DNA of 64,000 nucleotides from Byssochlamys sp. IMV 00236 (taxonomy: Eukaryota > Ascomycota > Eurotiomycetes > Eurotiales > Thermoascaceae): NCBI GenBank assembly GCA_001931875.2, contig MSJH02000823.1:162174-226173 (forward strand). The letters are read 5' to 3'. This document shows positions 35,953-46,544 of the stretch, piece by piece (the stretch's first letter is position 1; each line of letters starts with the position of its first letter). Both the position numbers and the translations under genes were made by a program. The notes under the pieces are model-generated. The model did no database searches, had not been told where the DNA came from, and saw only the letters and a list, made by a program, of their open reading frames with translations.

Positions 35953-36004
35953 CACGTGAGATAGGAGATAGATGACTCATCAAGTCTCACGTGCGGCTGA
36001 GTCA
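35953..36004. promoter_or_regulatory. Cluster of two CACGTG boxes and two TGASTCA (GCN4/CpcA-type) sites at leuB
   Basis: In 52 bp, four perfect sites alternate: CACGTG (35953-35958), TGACTCA (35973-35979), CACGTG (35988-35993) and TGAGTCA (35998-36004). TGASTCA is the core site of GCN4, called CpcA in Aspergillus, which drives cross-pathway control of amino-acid synthesis. CACGTG is a bHLH (Cbf1 or SREBP-like) site. Their position beside leuB fits amino-acid regulation; binding is inferred. Confidence 0.7.
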
Positions 36005-36247
36005 CCTGACAGAAAACGGCGAGCGAGATCGGAAAGCGCAACCCCCACTCGGCCCCGGTTACTCATCTATCGTCGAGGGGCGCCGACTTTGGTCCAGAAC
36101 GAGTCATTCGGCATCAAGTCTAAGAGAGAAGGGAAAAAAAAAAAGGAAAATAAATTTATCGTCCAGAGTAAGCTATACCAGATAGCTCTCACTGCGCCGC
36201 GACTGGACCGAATTGGGCCTCTTGCTCGTCCGTGGCCGATCGGCTGA

Positions 36248-38961
36248 TCTTTTTTTTCTCGTCCGAGCTCTAGCCATTGCGTGTTTCACAGCTTACCCAG
36301 CGTGGCGTCTCTCGCGGGCTCCTCGAGCGGAATCGGAGGTGGAGGGGTGAAAGGGGAAGTCCTGGGGCCGAACAGGAACAACAATGCGTCTGCAGTAGTC
36401 AGTCCGATAAGAGGGACGGTTGGCCATTCTCCTACTGCTGGGGTGTCATCGGGTCTGCCACAGGCGAAAAAGCGCAATGTCTCGGTGGCTGGGATCGATA
36501 GCTCCCCGGGGAGTACAGACGATATAGAAGACCATGATGGACAAGAGGATAAGAGGAGGCAGCCAGTGAAACGGGCCTGCAATGAGTGTCGACAGCAGAA
36601 GGTGAGCGCAGAATGGATCTGGCTATCGTTGGACGGGATAGTCTGGATGCAGAGGAAGAGCATTTAGTTGCGAACAGCGTTGCTAACTGATTGGTCATGG
36701 TCACAGCTCCGGTGCGATGTCGTTCAGGATCCCTTCACGACGTGCTCTCGGTGTCGCCGTCTCAAGCTCGAGTGCAAAATCGAGTCGAACTTCAAGCGGA
36801 TAGGCAAACGCAGCCGCAATGCGGAAATGGAGCGGGAGATCATCGAGCTGAGGAAGCAGGTTGCAAACGCCAATGCCGCCGCCGCCGCTGCTGCTGCTGC
36901 GTCCATGAATCAACAGCAGCCGCAACTGACACCGACAAAGCAAGAGACACCGTCCATTTCGACGCCCATAAGCAGTGCAGCCGGAGTCTACCAGGGCTCG
37001 TCGGGAATGTCCGCAGACCAATACATGGGTTCACACGAGGCCGTCGCATCACTGCTGGACTTGCGGTCAGGCTTTGATGGTTCTTCGAGTTATATGAGGA
37101 ACGGTGGCCATCAATTTAAGCGAATTGAAGATGTTATGGTGGCTCCAGAGAGGGTGACCGAGTTGTTCAATCTGTATGGATTTTCCTTTGCCCTGATTTT
37201 GGCGTCTTGCATAACAGCTAACTGTGTATAGATTCTTCACCTTTTATCATCCGTTTCTGCCATTCCTTGACAGAGACCAGTCCCCGGACGACTATTACTC
37301 CACGTCACCATTGCTTTTCTGGACAATCATAAGTGTCGGGGCCCGTCGTTACCAAACGGATTCTCATCTTCTAAACTCACTTGCTGCTCCGGTCACAAGA
37401 CTGGTCTGGAGTACTCTAGCGGACATCCCACAGAGCTACCATGTGGTTAAGCCTCTGTGCCTACTCTGCACATGGCCTTTTCCCACAAGCAGCACCTCAA
37501 CCGACCCTACATTCATGCTTTGCGGAATGATGATGCAGGTTGCAATGCAGCTTGGTCTCCATCGGCCTTCACACACCCAGGATTTCAGCAAGTTCCGCAT
37601 CGAACTCATGGAGGAAGAACTGAGAGACAAAGTGAGAACCTGGGCCGTCTGCAACATTGTCGCACAGAGGTATGTCTCCTTGTTCTCCTGCGGCATTATT
37701 TTACGGGTGTTGACCTGCTTTCTTCCAGGGTTGCTACTGGCTACGGGCAACCTCCTTCGACGTTGTATGACTGGACTCTGTCCAGTGGTGAATCCGCTGA
37801 TCCCAATTTCAAGCTTCCCAGCGACATCAGGTCTAGGCTTGATATCGAGAATTTCTGCGATAAGATCACAAAAGCGCTGTACAACAACCGACGGGATCCA
37901 GTTGGCCTCTCTAGTGACAGTGAACGGTCTGCAGTCGTCTCTCTCCTGTCCAGAGACTTTGACGATCTGGAAGATGAGCTTAGATCTGATAATGACGGTA
38001 AGACTTGTCAACACAATTCTTTGTGGCGAGTACGGGATCTGACTTTACAAGCGATAACTGAACTCTACTTGCGCGCCTCCAATCTACATCTGCATCTGTC
38101 TGCCTTTTTCGATAACCCGACAGCTAAAGACTACCGGGAAGGTCTTCTGTCTCTACATAGCGCGACGACGGCATTTCTGGAAGCTGCTTTGAATCTTGAG
38201 ACCCATGTCGGCCCAGTGCTCTCTTATACCCCTTATTACATATATCAGATGATGTTGGCTGCTGGTTTCACCCTTCTCAAACTGTGCAAGAGCTTTTTTG
38301 CGGCACACATCGATCTGGAGTACAGCAGAAATCTATTCAACAGGACCATCTGGGCCATTCGAGCTATCTCTGTCTCTAACAACGATCTTCCGGAACGGCT
38401 CGCTGAAGTGCTTGCCCAAATGTGGAGACTTGGCGGAACTCCTAGCCAGCGACCTACGGGCAGTAACGCCGAAATTGATGATTCTTTGCAGCTGAGGGTG
38501 CGCTGCCGCATGAGCATGTCGCTCGTGTATGATTCAGTGTGGAGATGGAGAGAAGATGCACAGACAAGGGGAAGAAATATCGAAGGTACGATCAAGTGTA
38601 CTGCCTGAAAACGTAGTGTTGTGTGTTCTTTTTTCTAACAATTTATACAGCCTATCTCAAGAATCCGACCAACCCAGACTCCAGTGCGGATAATTCAGCA
38701 ACATCCTCCACTGCTCCAGGACGAAACTCGTCGACTCCTGCTGTTGGTGGTGGTGATCCCAGTCTGGCTCCAGCCCCCTCCATGCCATCAGCCGGCCTCG
38801 GGATGACACCTGCCAACGGCGGTGTTTCTGGCCTGCCGAGCAATTTTATGGAGCCTAATTACGAAGTCTTTGACCCTCTCAACTGGCTTCTCGATGGGCT
38901 AGTCGACTTCCCTTACTCGTACAACGCAGTGCAGGGCCTTGAAACCCAGGGCATTGCATAA
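36248..38961 (+). CDS. leuB: LeuB (Leu3-type) Zn2Cys6 regulator of branched-chain amino-acid synthesis, 5' end unresolved
   Basis: Exons: 36248(or later)-36601, 36707-37173, 37232-37669, 37729-38585 and 38651-38961; exons 2 to 5 keep one frame. The zinc cluster (RACNECRQQK, then LRCDV and CSRCRRLKLECK) is split by intron 1 of the visible part. It is followed by a coiled region (RNAEMEREIIELRKQV), the regulatory middle domain (FYHPFLPFLDRDQSPDDYY) and a C-terminal acidic/aromatic segment (DPLNWLLDGLVDFPYSY) like the Leu3 activation region. Leu3-type factors respond to alpha-isopropylmalate and control LEU/ILV genes. No in-frame ATG exists between 36248 and the zinc cluster, so an upstream exon is needed. 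A candidate, ATG at 35786 with a phase-matching GTAAGC donor after 35838 and acceptor before 36292, is possible but unproven. Confidence 0.87.
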
Positions 38962-39958
38962 AAACAGGGCGACCGGCGTTCCTCCATAATACACCAGTTT
39001 TCTGATGGGTGGCCGTTTGCAGCCCGCCTGCGCTTCTCGATTTCTGTATATTGTGCCAGTTAGGTCCATCAACTCTGAACCTGCTTTCTGAGGTTTGAGA
39101 GAGCGAAGGCGTCCGGAAGTTTCTTTTTTGTTTTACCTCTGATGATTGACGTGTATAAATTCAGTCTCTGATCACATATCCACGACCGTTTCTTGTCATG
39201 TTATCTTTTTTGATCTATTTTGTGCCGATTATGTATTATGTGGCCAGGATATGTGCGCAATGATATACCAGTATGGATGAGGCCCTCCGTCGGCTTTGGC
39301 AGGACTCCCCCATACCATCTGTTATAGATGCAGCCAATAATAAATAACTTCTCTTCAATATAACCAGAATAGTGCTCTCAGAGCCGAGATCCGGGGTTGT
39401 AGAAAGCAGGGAATATTTCCAGAGTGTCATAACTTCAACTATAACGTATTCTCCACGTCTGAGAGCCATGATTATCTGTCCTATGTAAATAACATTGTAG
39501 AGCGTCTCACTTGGGGATTCATGCCAGTATCCTGGAATGGTATCGTCTTAGTCCCGGATGAAGTTTGATAACGTAACGGGTGGTCATCTGGGAAAGTATG
39601 GCTTGATGCTCAGGGATTTATTTGAATGTCAATGCCGGCCTCTGAATCAATCCACTCATACTGAAAGCCCCAAACCATCATGGCGGAAAGGTCTTGAGAA
39701 TGCAATAGTCAGCAATCCATCTGGGCAGGTCGATGCGGGTTTGTTCTGCTTATCTCGTTTCCCCGAACCCCGCTGCCTAACAATCGCAGTTCTGATAGGC
39801 ACAACAGGCCGTATCGGACATATCGTCCTATCTGATTGATGAGCTATCCAGTTTGCTATTCTGGGTGCTTGCGTGGGATGTGGGAATTGCAGATATATAA
39901 AGGGCACATTTTCGAAGAGCAGCCCTTCCTACGCACATCCCCCGCAGCATAGAATACC
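38962..39958. other. Intergenic, leuB 3' flank and promoter of the amine oxidase pseudogene
   Basis: About 1 kb. A TATATAAA box lies at 39894-39901, 58 bp before the pseudogene ATG, so the promoter was typical. Small frames (93 codons or fewer) have no motif. Confidence 0.5.
39894..39901 (+). promoter_or_regulatory. TATA box of the copper amine oxidase pseudogene
   Basis: The sequence TATATAAA lies 58 bp upstream of the pseudogene ATG at 39959, a normal fungal spacing. It suggests the promoter is still readable. Confidence 0.55.
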
Positions 39959-41106
39959 ATGGCTACCGCAAATATCACCAGTACAACTACACCTACAACG
40001 ACCCGATCCCATCCCCTCCTAAACCTCAACCCGGACGAAATCCGCACAGCATCACGTATCATTTCTCGAGTTGTTCATGAAAAGAGAGGATCAAAATGCT
40101 CGATTCGATTCAAGAGCATTTCACTCCGTGAGTCTCCCAAGGCATTACTACTGCCTTACTTGGACGCGGAGAGCGCAGGCGTCCCAGTTGGTTCGCGACC
40201 GTTTGTACCACGTCTGGTAGAGGTAGTTTATACTATTGGAGATGGGAGGGAGTTTTTTTGAGAGCGTGGTGAGTTTGGATACGGATACTGAGGGTGAGGT
40301 GCTCAAGGCGGCGAAGGGGCAGCATTCGCCGATAGATAGGTGAGCTTCTCCTTTTTCCTTTTTTGGTTTGTTTTGGGTACTTTCCTAATCATATGCTTCG
40401 CATGTCTTGTCGGATATTATGCATGTGTAACTCCATGCAGAGTAATCATAATTATAAGAATAAGAAGAGCGAACAGTGCTAATTATGTACAATCTCCAGG
40501 GGGTGACCCGCGAGAAATGGCTGATATGGCACTGAATTGACCCTTTAGTCGTAGAGGCTGTCAAGAAACTACACCTCCCTGAAGACGTCGTGGTTCAATG
40601 CGATACTTGGCCCTACGGTTCAGACAAGTTCTCCGATCTTGACACTCCCAAGTATTCGCAACTTTATCTGTACGCTCGCGCACCGCATAACCACCCAGAT
40701 ACTTAGCAACCAATATGGCGTTTCCGCTTCCGATTTCGCTGGTTCTCGACAGATTCCAGAACAAGATCGTGCGCATGGACACTCTCGCATCTGGCGGAGC
40801 GGAAGATGGGCTGAAGTATGGAACCGCTCCTCCTGAAACGCCTATGGCGCATTGTGTGGAACATGAGTATCTTCCTGATCTGTTGAAGAAGCCTGTCGGA
40901 AAGGATCTGAAGCCGTTACATGTTGTGCAACCTGAAGGTGCAAGCTTTACCGTGACGAATGAGAATCTCGTCCAGTGGCAGAAATGGCGGTTCCGTGTTG
41001 GTTTCAATTATCGAGAGGGAGTGACCATTCATTCATAACGTTAGATATGATGGTAGAAGGGTGTTTTATCGATTAAGTCTGAGTGAGATGACAGTTCCAT
41101 ATGGAG
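39959..41106 (+). pseudogene. Copper (TPQ) amine oxidase pseudogene, N-terminal part only
   Basis: The N-terminal half of a fungal copper amine oxidase is readable in pieces: HPLLNLNPDEIRTASRI, RFKSISLRESPKALLLPYLD, QCDTWPYGSDKFSDLD, FPLPISLVLD, LKPLHVVQPEGASFTVT, WQKWRFRVGFNYREGV and RYDGRRVFYRLSLSEM. The frame breaks about four times: an extra T in a run of seven (40253-40259), an extra T near 40537, an indel before a stop at 40704-40706, and a TCAT tandem duplication at about 41027-41034. The last piece ends PYGG at a normal GTGAGT donor (41107). The catalytic C-terminal domain, with the topaquinone Tyr and copper His ligands, is absent; transposon debris follows directly. Intact enzymes oxidise primary amines to aldehydes with release of ammonia and H2O2. 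Sequencing error could explain a single break, not all of them. Confidence 0.85.
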
Positions 41107-41161
41107 GTGAGTATCGACTGTAATCACCCCCCCTTTCTCAGAAACCTGCGCCCAGCAGGGA

Positions 41162-41763
41162 CCACCGGAAGGGGTCTCCAACAATAAACTATTTTGATCA
41201 CTTTATCGTCGTCGGGTATAGAGAAACTGTTTGTGGATGGCTTCGTGGGAGGCTCCTCGGAGGGTTCACTTGGCTCCTTATCATCATTATCGAACCACTG
41301 ACACTCACAGCGAACCTTGAGGGCGTGTCGACGAGGCATAATGACAGCGGTTAACCAGCATAAGTTTTGAAGAATATCCTTTCGATCGACATTCGAAGTC
41401 TAGTCGTACCCAGACCAAAGCAGCCCCACACGATCTATAACTAGTATTCAGGTCTCTCTCTCTTTCTCTCGAAGGCAGAGCTCCGATTAGGACATAACTC
41501 GCTGCCAGAGAACCGAAAAGGCCTAAGAGGTGATATAAGTAGTAGTAGATGGATGGAGCAGAGGATAAATGAATCCTAATGATATAGAAGATCGAAGGTT
41601 CTCTTATTAAGGTATAGAGAAGATCCAAAGATCTGCAAAGCCTAGGTACCTAGGTACATATAACAAATGGTCACATAACAAATAGTCACATAACCTAGTA
41701 TTATATGATCTAAGTCTAACTAAATCTGCCTTTAATATATTTGTTGGAGACCCCCTTCGGTGG
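41162..41763. mobile_element. 602-bp segment bounded by 22-bp inverted motifs (MITE-like or junction)
   Basis: The left end (41162-41183) and right end (41742-41763) are inverted copies of one 22-bp motif with about two mismatches. One core strand reads GTTGGAGACCCCCTTCGG. This could be a short terminal-repeat element, or two LINE-derived junctions in opposite orientation, because the same motif is also in the LINE RT fragment near 43.74 kb. No target-site duplication was established. Confidence 0.45.
41399..41643 (-). repeat. Left copy of the 240-bp inverted repeat pair
   Basis: Its reverse complement matches 43770-44007 over about 240 bp, sharing for example GCTTTGCAGATC, CAGAGCTC-type words, CGTGTGGGGCTGC and GACTAGAC. 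This copy keeps more C and G and is less mutated than its partner. Confidence 0.75.
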
Positions 41764-42413
41764 CTTCCTAAGTAGTTAGTAATCAAGCAAGCTTCTTACC
41801 GCTTCCTTCAGGTTATGTCGCCCTCGTTCAAACCCCTGAGCTACAGGCTGACTGACTTGTCGTATCTTTGATTTGATTCTACTATGTTATTCTATGGTGT
41901 TTGTTTGCTTATGGAGTGATTTTTCAGCGTCCAAGTCTACCTAGTTTTGGTGATTTTCGCAGTCGCACAAATTCGAAATAATTGATCCCTTTATCCTCCG
42001 AGAGTTTGAATACCTGGAGTTTCTGTCCGCGTACGAGCAACTGTGGGTCTCTAGTTCCGATCGAAGGACGCTCTGCCTGAAGATCAATGATATCGAAGGA
42101 GCTATTATTGCCTGAAGATCAAAGATGGGAAGAGATAAGATGCAGGGAGCGAAGGTCTCTTCTGCCGACACTGTGGGAGGCTAGTTGCCTCCAAGAACGT
42201 TTGAATATGGGGAACACTGCAGGCTTGGTCCTAGATTGAAGGAGGCACTGCCTGAAGATCCAGAATGGACGGCTAGATGCAGGGAGAAGCCAGGATGGCT
42301 CCCACTACCCATGCTAAGTTCGGGGTAGGACATACGGATAGGGCCAGTTAATTGAACAACTGTTCAGAGGTGTTGGATACTTTAAGGGGAGGTCCTGTGT
42401 GAGACACCTACGA

Positions 42414-42476
42414 CGAGGAGGAAGCCAAGGTGGCTACTCCTATACAAGACAACGAGGAGGAAGCCAAAGTGGCTAC
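42414..42476. repeat. 39-bp-period tandem repeat, two units
   Basis: Two copies of a 24-bp word (CGAGGAGGAAGCCAAGGTGG and following bases) start 39 bp apart at 42414 and 42453. They differ by one G-to-A change. They lie inside the transposon island and may be the end of a retroelement. Confidence 0.7.
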
Positions 42477-43548
42477 AGGTACTGTAGGTAATATAAGACT
42501 GTTTCATGTACTACTTCTGTTTTATCTGCGTACATAAGGATAATGACCCTCGTTCCGTTTACAGTAAATTGTGGCAGAAGTAGGCTTGAGCTGAACATTG
42601 TCTTGTATTTGCTAAGTGGCCTGATAATATCTCGCTGTGCAGCTGACCATAGACCTGCTGCTATTGCTGCTCTTCTTGGACCGGAACTGTACCCCATCCA
42701 GGTTTCCCAATCACCCCGCTCGTCCGAACTAGTTTCAAACATTAACTCAGTGGAATATCGACGAGAATCCAGTAGTCCAATGTGGAATACTGTGAGACTA
42801 GCGAAGTTATCAACAGTGAGCCAATGATTTCCAATCAAGGGGTTATAGACAGTGCACTAACCGGGAACTTTAAATCCGCAGAAAACGAACAGATCATTGG
42901 CAATCTCTTGTTCAGGCTGACGACGCCATCTGCAGGTATCAGGAAGTTAGGTGTCACTCAAGGAGACACACGGGCTTTTCCGGGCTGTGAGTTCACTCTC
43001 CCTGTTCTTTACTAGCTTCATCATTGGGCAAGGATTTGCGTCCATCACTCTAAACTTTGGAGCTCTCTCGTTTTATGCAGCCACTTACTTTCCAGTTTTT
43101 GTTTCTTACTTTTCCCAAATCAGCCTTCGGCCGGTAACTCCTGATAAGATGCAAAAGGAACAGTGCTTCATGAGATGGATAATGTGGATAATGTGGAATG
43201 GCCACTGATGAGTTGTGTAAAAGAATAGGAAAAGGGAGGAGGGGGGGTTGGATTTTCCTCCCTTATGAATAGACCTAAGGACGGAGGAGGCTGCGCTGTA
43301 TAGGAAGGTGCTCTGCTGCAGAGGCAAGTACTAAATAGAGCAGGGCCTGGCCTAAGGCGCAATTACCCCCTATTCAATAATAACAGTATTATTTACTAAG
43401 AAGGAGCATAAAAAACAACTCTGTATTTCATTGCTTCGCTAGCATTCGACGATTAGATAGAAACTATACGCTCGCAGTACTCGCGTTCAAGTATTGGGCC
43501 TTCCTGGAGTGTAATTATAATATAGCAGTCCCGAAGGAAGCTGCTAAT

Positions 43549-43761
43549 CTAGTTGACAATCTCCTCTAAAACTCTTTGCTTGCGGAGGTTGTAAAGTAGG
43601 CGTTCGTGATTAACGTTGTCAAAGGCCCCTGCCCCATCTAAGGTCAACAGTAAAGCTACGGGCTTATGAGCCCGCCAGGCAGCGTGGATCCGTTCGATAA
43701 GCAGGTGCAGCGCATGCTCGCAGGAGCGTTTGCGGCGCCCACCGAAGGGGGTCTCCAACAA
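43549..43761 (-). mobile_element. LINE (Tad1-like) reverse transcriptase fragment
   Basis: The minus-strand frame encodes about 70 residues matching the finger and palm start of a non-LTR retrotransposon RT: FGGRRKRSCEHALHLL, RIHAAWRAHKP and the motif A-like LLTLDGAGAFDNV, then HERLLYNLRKQRV. It stops with an in-frame stop codon and has no start. This is a truncated remnant; the motif A aspartate is still present. Confidence 0.8.
43739..43760 (-). repeat. Third copy of the 22-bp GTTGGAGACCCC motif
   Basis: This copy is coding in the LINE RT fragment (L-E-T-P-F-G-G) and also marks the start of the 240-bp repeat copy at 43770. Confidence 0.7.
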
Positions 43762-43769
43762 ATACCTAT

Positions 43770-44007
43770 AGGCTTTGCAGATCTTTTGGATCTTCTCTAT
43801 ATCTTAATAAGAATACCTTCGATTTTCTATGTTATTAGGATTTATTTATCCTCTGCTCTATCGATTTACTATTACTTATATTATGACTTAGGCCTTTTCT
43901 ATTCTCTAGCAGTAAGTTCTATCCCGATCAGAGCTCTGCCTTCAAGAGAGAGAGAGACCTGAATACCATAGATCGTGTGGGGCTGCTTTAGTCTAGATAT
44001 GACTAGA
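43770..44007 (+). repeat. Right copy of the 240-bp inverted repeat pair (more RIP-like)
   Basis: Inverted relative to 41399-41643. Compared with that copy it shows mainly C-to-T and G-to-A changes (for example CGGTTC to TATTC, GGCAGCGAG to AGCAGTAAG, TCGAG to TCAAG), a RIP pattern. Confidence 0.75.
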
Positions 44008-45059
44008 CGTGAATTGACCAATCGATCCTACAGGATCTAATTATCAATATATTGAATTTTTAGCGTCCAATTCTATCATAAATTAGTGGTTTTATTGGTC
44101 GCACAAATACTAAAAATTTCGACCCGAGTCCGATCGAAGAGGCTTCAACCCCTATTTTTAAGGGGAGGTCCAGTTAACTATAAAGACACTACTACAAATA
44201 ATAACATAATAATCCTATATAATCCCTAAGTGCCAGACTACTTTATTGAAGTTATTAATATCACCTAGAAGTGCAAAAGACCCCTAAAGAAACCAGAGGG
44301 CAACCTATACTGAGAAAATCCCTGCCGACTCCAGATACTACACGGAGGATATAAGCGCCTGCCAATATACTAGAAGCTCAAATATATAAAAAAATAAGAA
44401 CTAGCTTATACCAGATTGAAAGATTGGAGAAATAAGAGCTTCGCCCAGTTCTAACTGAGTTAGAATAGAGGGTCTATATAACCTACAACAACAAGACTTT
44501 CGCCAGACACTCTCCCCTTTCGATCCCTGGCCTTTGCCTCGGACAAAGACACCGTCAGTATCGGACGGTCTTCTAAATGTGTCTCCAAAAACCTTGCCCT
44601 GCGCATAACAATGCTTGGTTCAAATCGCGAAGGATGTCAAGGGATTATGCCCGCATTGGGGTCCGTCTGGTCAAGGAGATAGTTTACGTTCGGGATAACG
44701 GCTCTCTGCATAGTACCACTCTTAATGACAAGAAGATACCTACCGAAAAAGATGTCTCCATACACACATTTGGGAATAAATTCACTCGCGGTTCTAAGGT
44801 CTGATTAAATTCGCAGACACCTAGTGTCACGGCGAACCCATGACCTCATTGATGCCTGAGGCTTCGAATAGGGCCGATAGTTACTTATTCCGGCCCCGAG
44901 TATACAGCTGCACGCCAGCACCCTGTATTTAGACTACACACTCTTTCTGCTTATATAGTTCAGCTCTACTATGCTATTACAGATTGCTTACTATTCTATG
45001 CTTTATCCTCTATCTTGTATGCCTTAGTTCGCCTGTAGCGTGACTCCGCCTGAGCGCAG

Positions 45060-45363
45060 TGCCTTTCCCACGACACTGATGCAAACCGGCAAGATCGGGC
45101 TGCGTTCGGCGCCATGGATTCAGCTCGGAGCCTCGGTGTCACTGCGATGCCGGTATGCAAATAGTTAACCACGTGCTCACGACCTGTCCTAGTTATAGCG
45201 ATCAGCGTAACAAAATCCTCTGGGATAAACCCCCACGGGAGACTGACTATTATCACATCCTGAGCTGCGCTACGCTCGCCAAGCGCGCCGCGCAGTTCCT
45301 CCTTAATATCCGCATACTCGGGCAGTTCTGCTGCCTCCCCCTGACCTACACGGTCGCCCACTG
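45060..45363 (+). mobile_element. C-terminal fragment of a Tad1-like LINE ORF
   Basis: The plus frame reads CHCDAGMQIVNHVLTTCPSY, a C-terminal CCHC-type motif after the RNase H-like part of Tad1/I-like LINEs, then LAKRAAQFLLNIRILGQF, the usual C-terminal helix. A piece TGKIGLRS upstream is in another frame, so there is a frameshift. It is a dead remnant on the opposite strand from the RT fragment. Confidence 0.7.
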
Positions 45364-46544
45364 ATCCTGGATCAGTGGCATGCTCCTTGGACCGCCAGGC
45401 CACGGAGTGCTTGTCTTATTAACCCGGAACCCCCCCAAAAAGGTTTATTTCTTGAGGAAGTCGGAGATAAGTGAGAGGAAGAATTTGTTGGAAGTGGTCT
45501 TGGTTCCAACTTCGAATATATATAGATTCTGGGCGCCTGTATCGCGTGCAGACAGGGAACAAGGTAAAGGAAGCGGGAAAAAGCTTGCTTTAAGTATTCG
45601 ATCTAGCTGCTTAGCTATTTTCGGGTCCTACTTCTGCGGCGGGAGGGTGGACCGACTATAATAAGCTAGTTATAGCTTCTCATTAATCAATAACGCTTCT
45701 TTAAGCCTTTACTAAACTACTATCAGCTAGGCATATATATTATTACGCGCCAGAGCATATAATTCCTTAATTCTTTGGGTACAATATAATAATATTTTAT
45801 CTCCTAGGGACTCAGGACCCTGCTTTCTCTTAGGGGAAAAAAAGGAAAATAAATAAAAAAGAAGCCCTCGGGCTGTTTCGAACTCACGAAGGTAGGTCCG
45901 TATTTAGCCTGAAAAGAACAGAAAAACAGGCTTGCACATGTGTTCAGGGAGAATCCCCACTTGCCCACTTGCCCGAAGGCAGTACGCTTCACTGCGAAGG
46001 AAATATATGGCTAGGAGTTTACGTATTTACGTATGTATGGTCCTCAAGGACAAAGGGTCTACTTAGAGATGCTCTGCTATATTCTCACTCAGAACGATAC
46101 AACAGAAATTATTTCTTCCACTTCTGTCGCGTGCAACAGAACTATTTCATAGACAATATAATAGCAATACAGAAGCATAATCAGGGAAAGCAGAACGGAG
46201 AAAACGGCTCCTCTTCCTGTTAAGCTATTGTAAAATATAGTACCGCATCCAAGAAGGCATAAAATTAACTGTCAGGCTCCGAATTAAACCTGTAGGTCAG
46301 CATCGGAACGGACAATCCTGAAACTCAGGGTAGCCGGGCAATACTAGCGCATTGCGGGTGATCTAGGTACTTACCTAGGTACCTTCTTAAATACTACTTA
46401 TCCAGTCTAGACTACGTCGCGAACCATTTACAATCTGTCATCCTCCCAACCTCCGCCTGATTAGCATATAGTTATTCCTTGTTCCACTGAAAAGCTGCAC
46501 GTGTTCGAGACGAAGCAGACAGAATTTGTTCGCCCAATACAGCT

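Larger units (their letters stand above)
41107..46544. mobile_element. Decayed transposon island with RIP-like mutations
   Basis: About 5.4 kb without an intact gene. It contains two LINE fragments, a diverged inverted repeat pair, three copies of a 22-bp motif and a 39-bp tandem repeat, each listed separately. Much of it is TA-rich (worst at 43770-44560 and 45660-45800). Differences between repeat copies are mostly C-to-T on one strand and G-to-A on the other, the mark of RIP. Frames in the uncovered parts, such as 42473-42838 (-), 44577-44804 (+) and 45380-45661 (+), have no recognisable domain and may be shadows of broken elements. Confidence 0.75.

Noticed and set aside
35972..36247. ATG at 35972 as the leuB start
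   Set aside because: Its frame reaches a stop at 36247, has no good donor in the needed phase and overlaps a TGACTCA site. It was not used, though it cannot be wholly excluded.
41835..41870. TAGCTCAG-like word on the minus strand, tRNA or SINE A-box
   Set aside because: No matching B box or cloverleaf could be drawn around it.
41742..42000. LTR start at the TG of the 22-bp motif
   Set aside because: The same motif is coding in the LINE RT piece and no matching CA end or target duplication was found.
42473..42838. 121-codon minus-strand frame in the transposon island
   Set aside because: No domain recognised; surroundings are RIP-like debris.
45865..45890. GTTCGAAAC word resembling a tRNA T-loop
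   Set aside because: Flanking bases do not pair and no A box is present.
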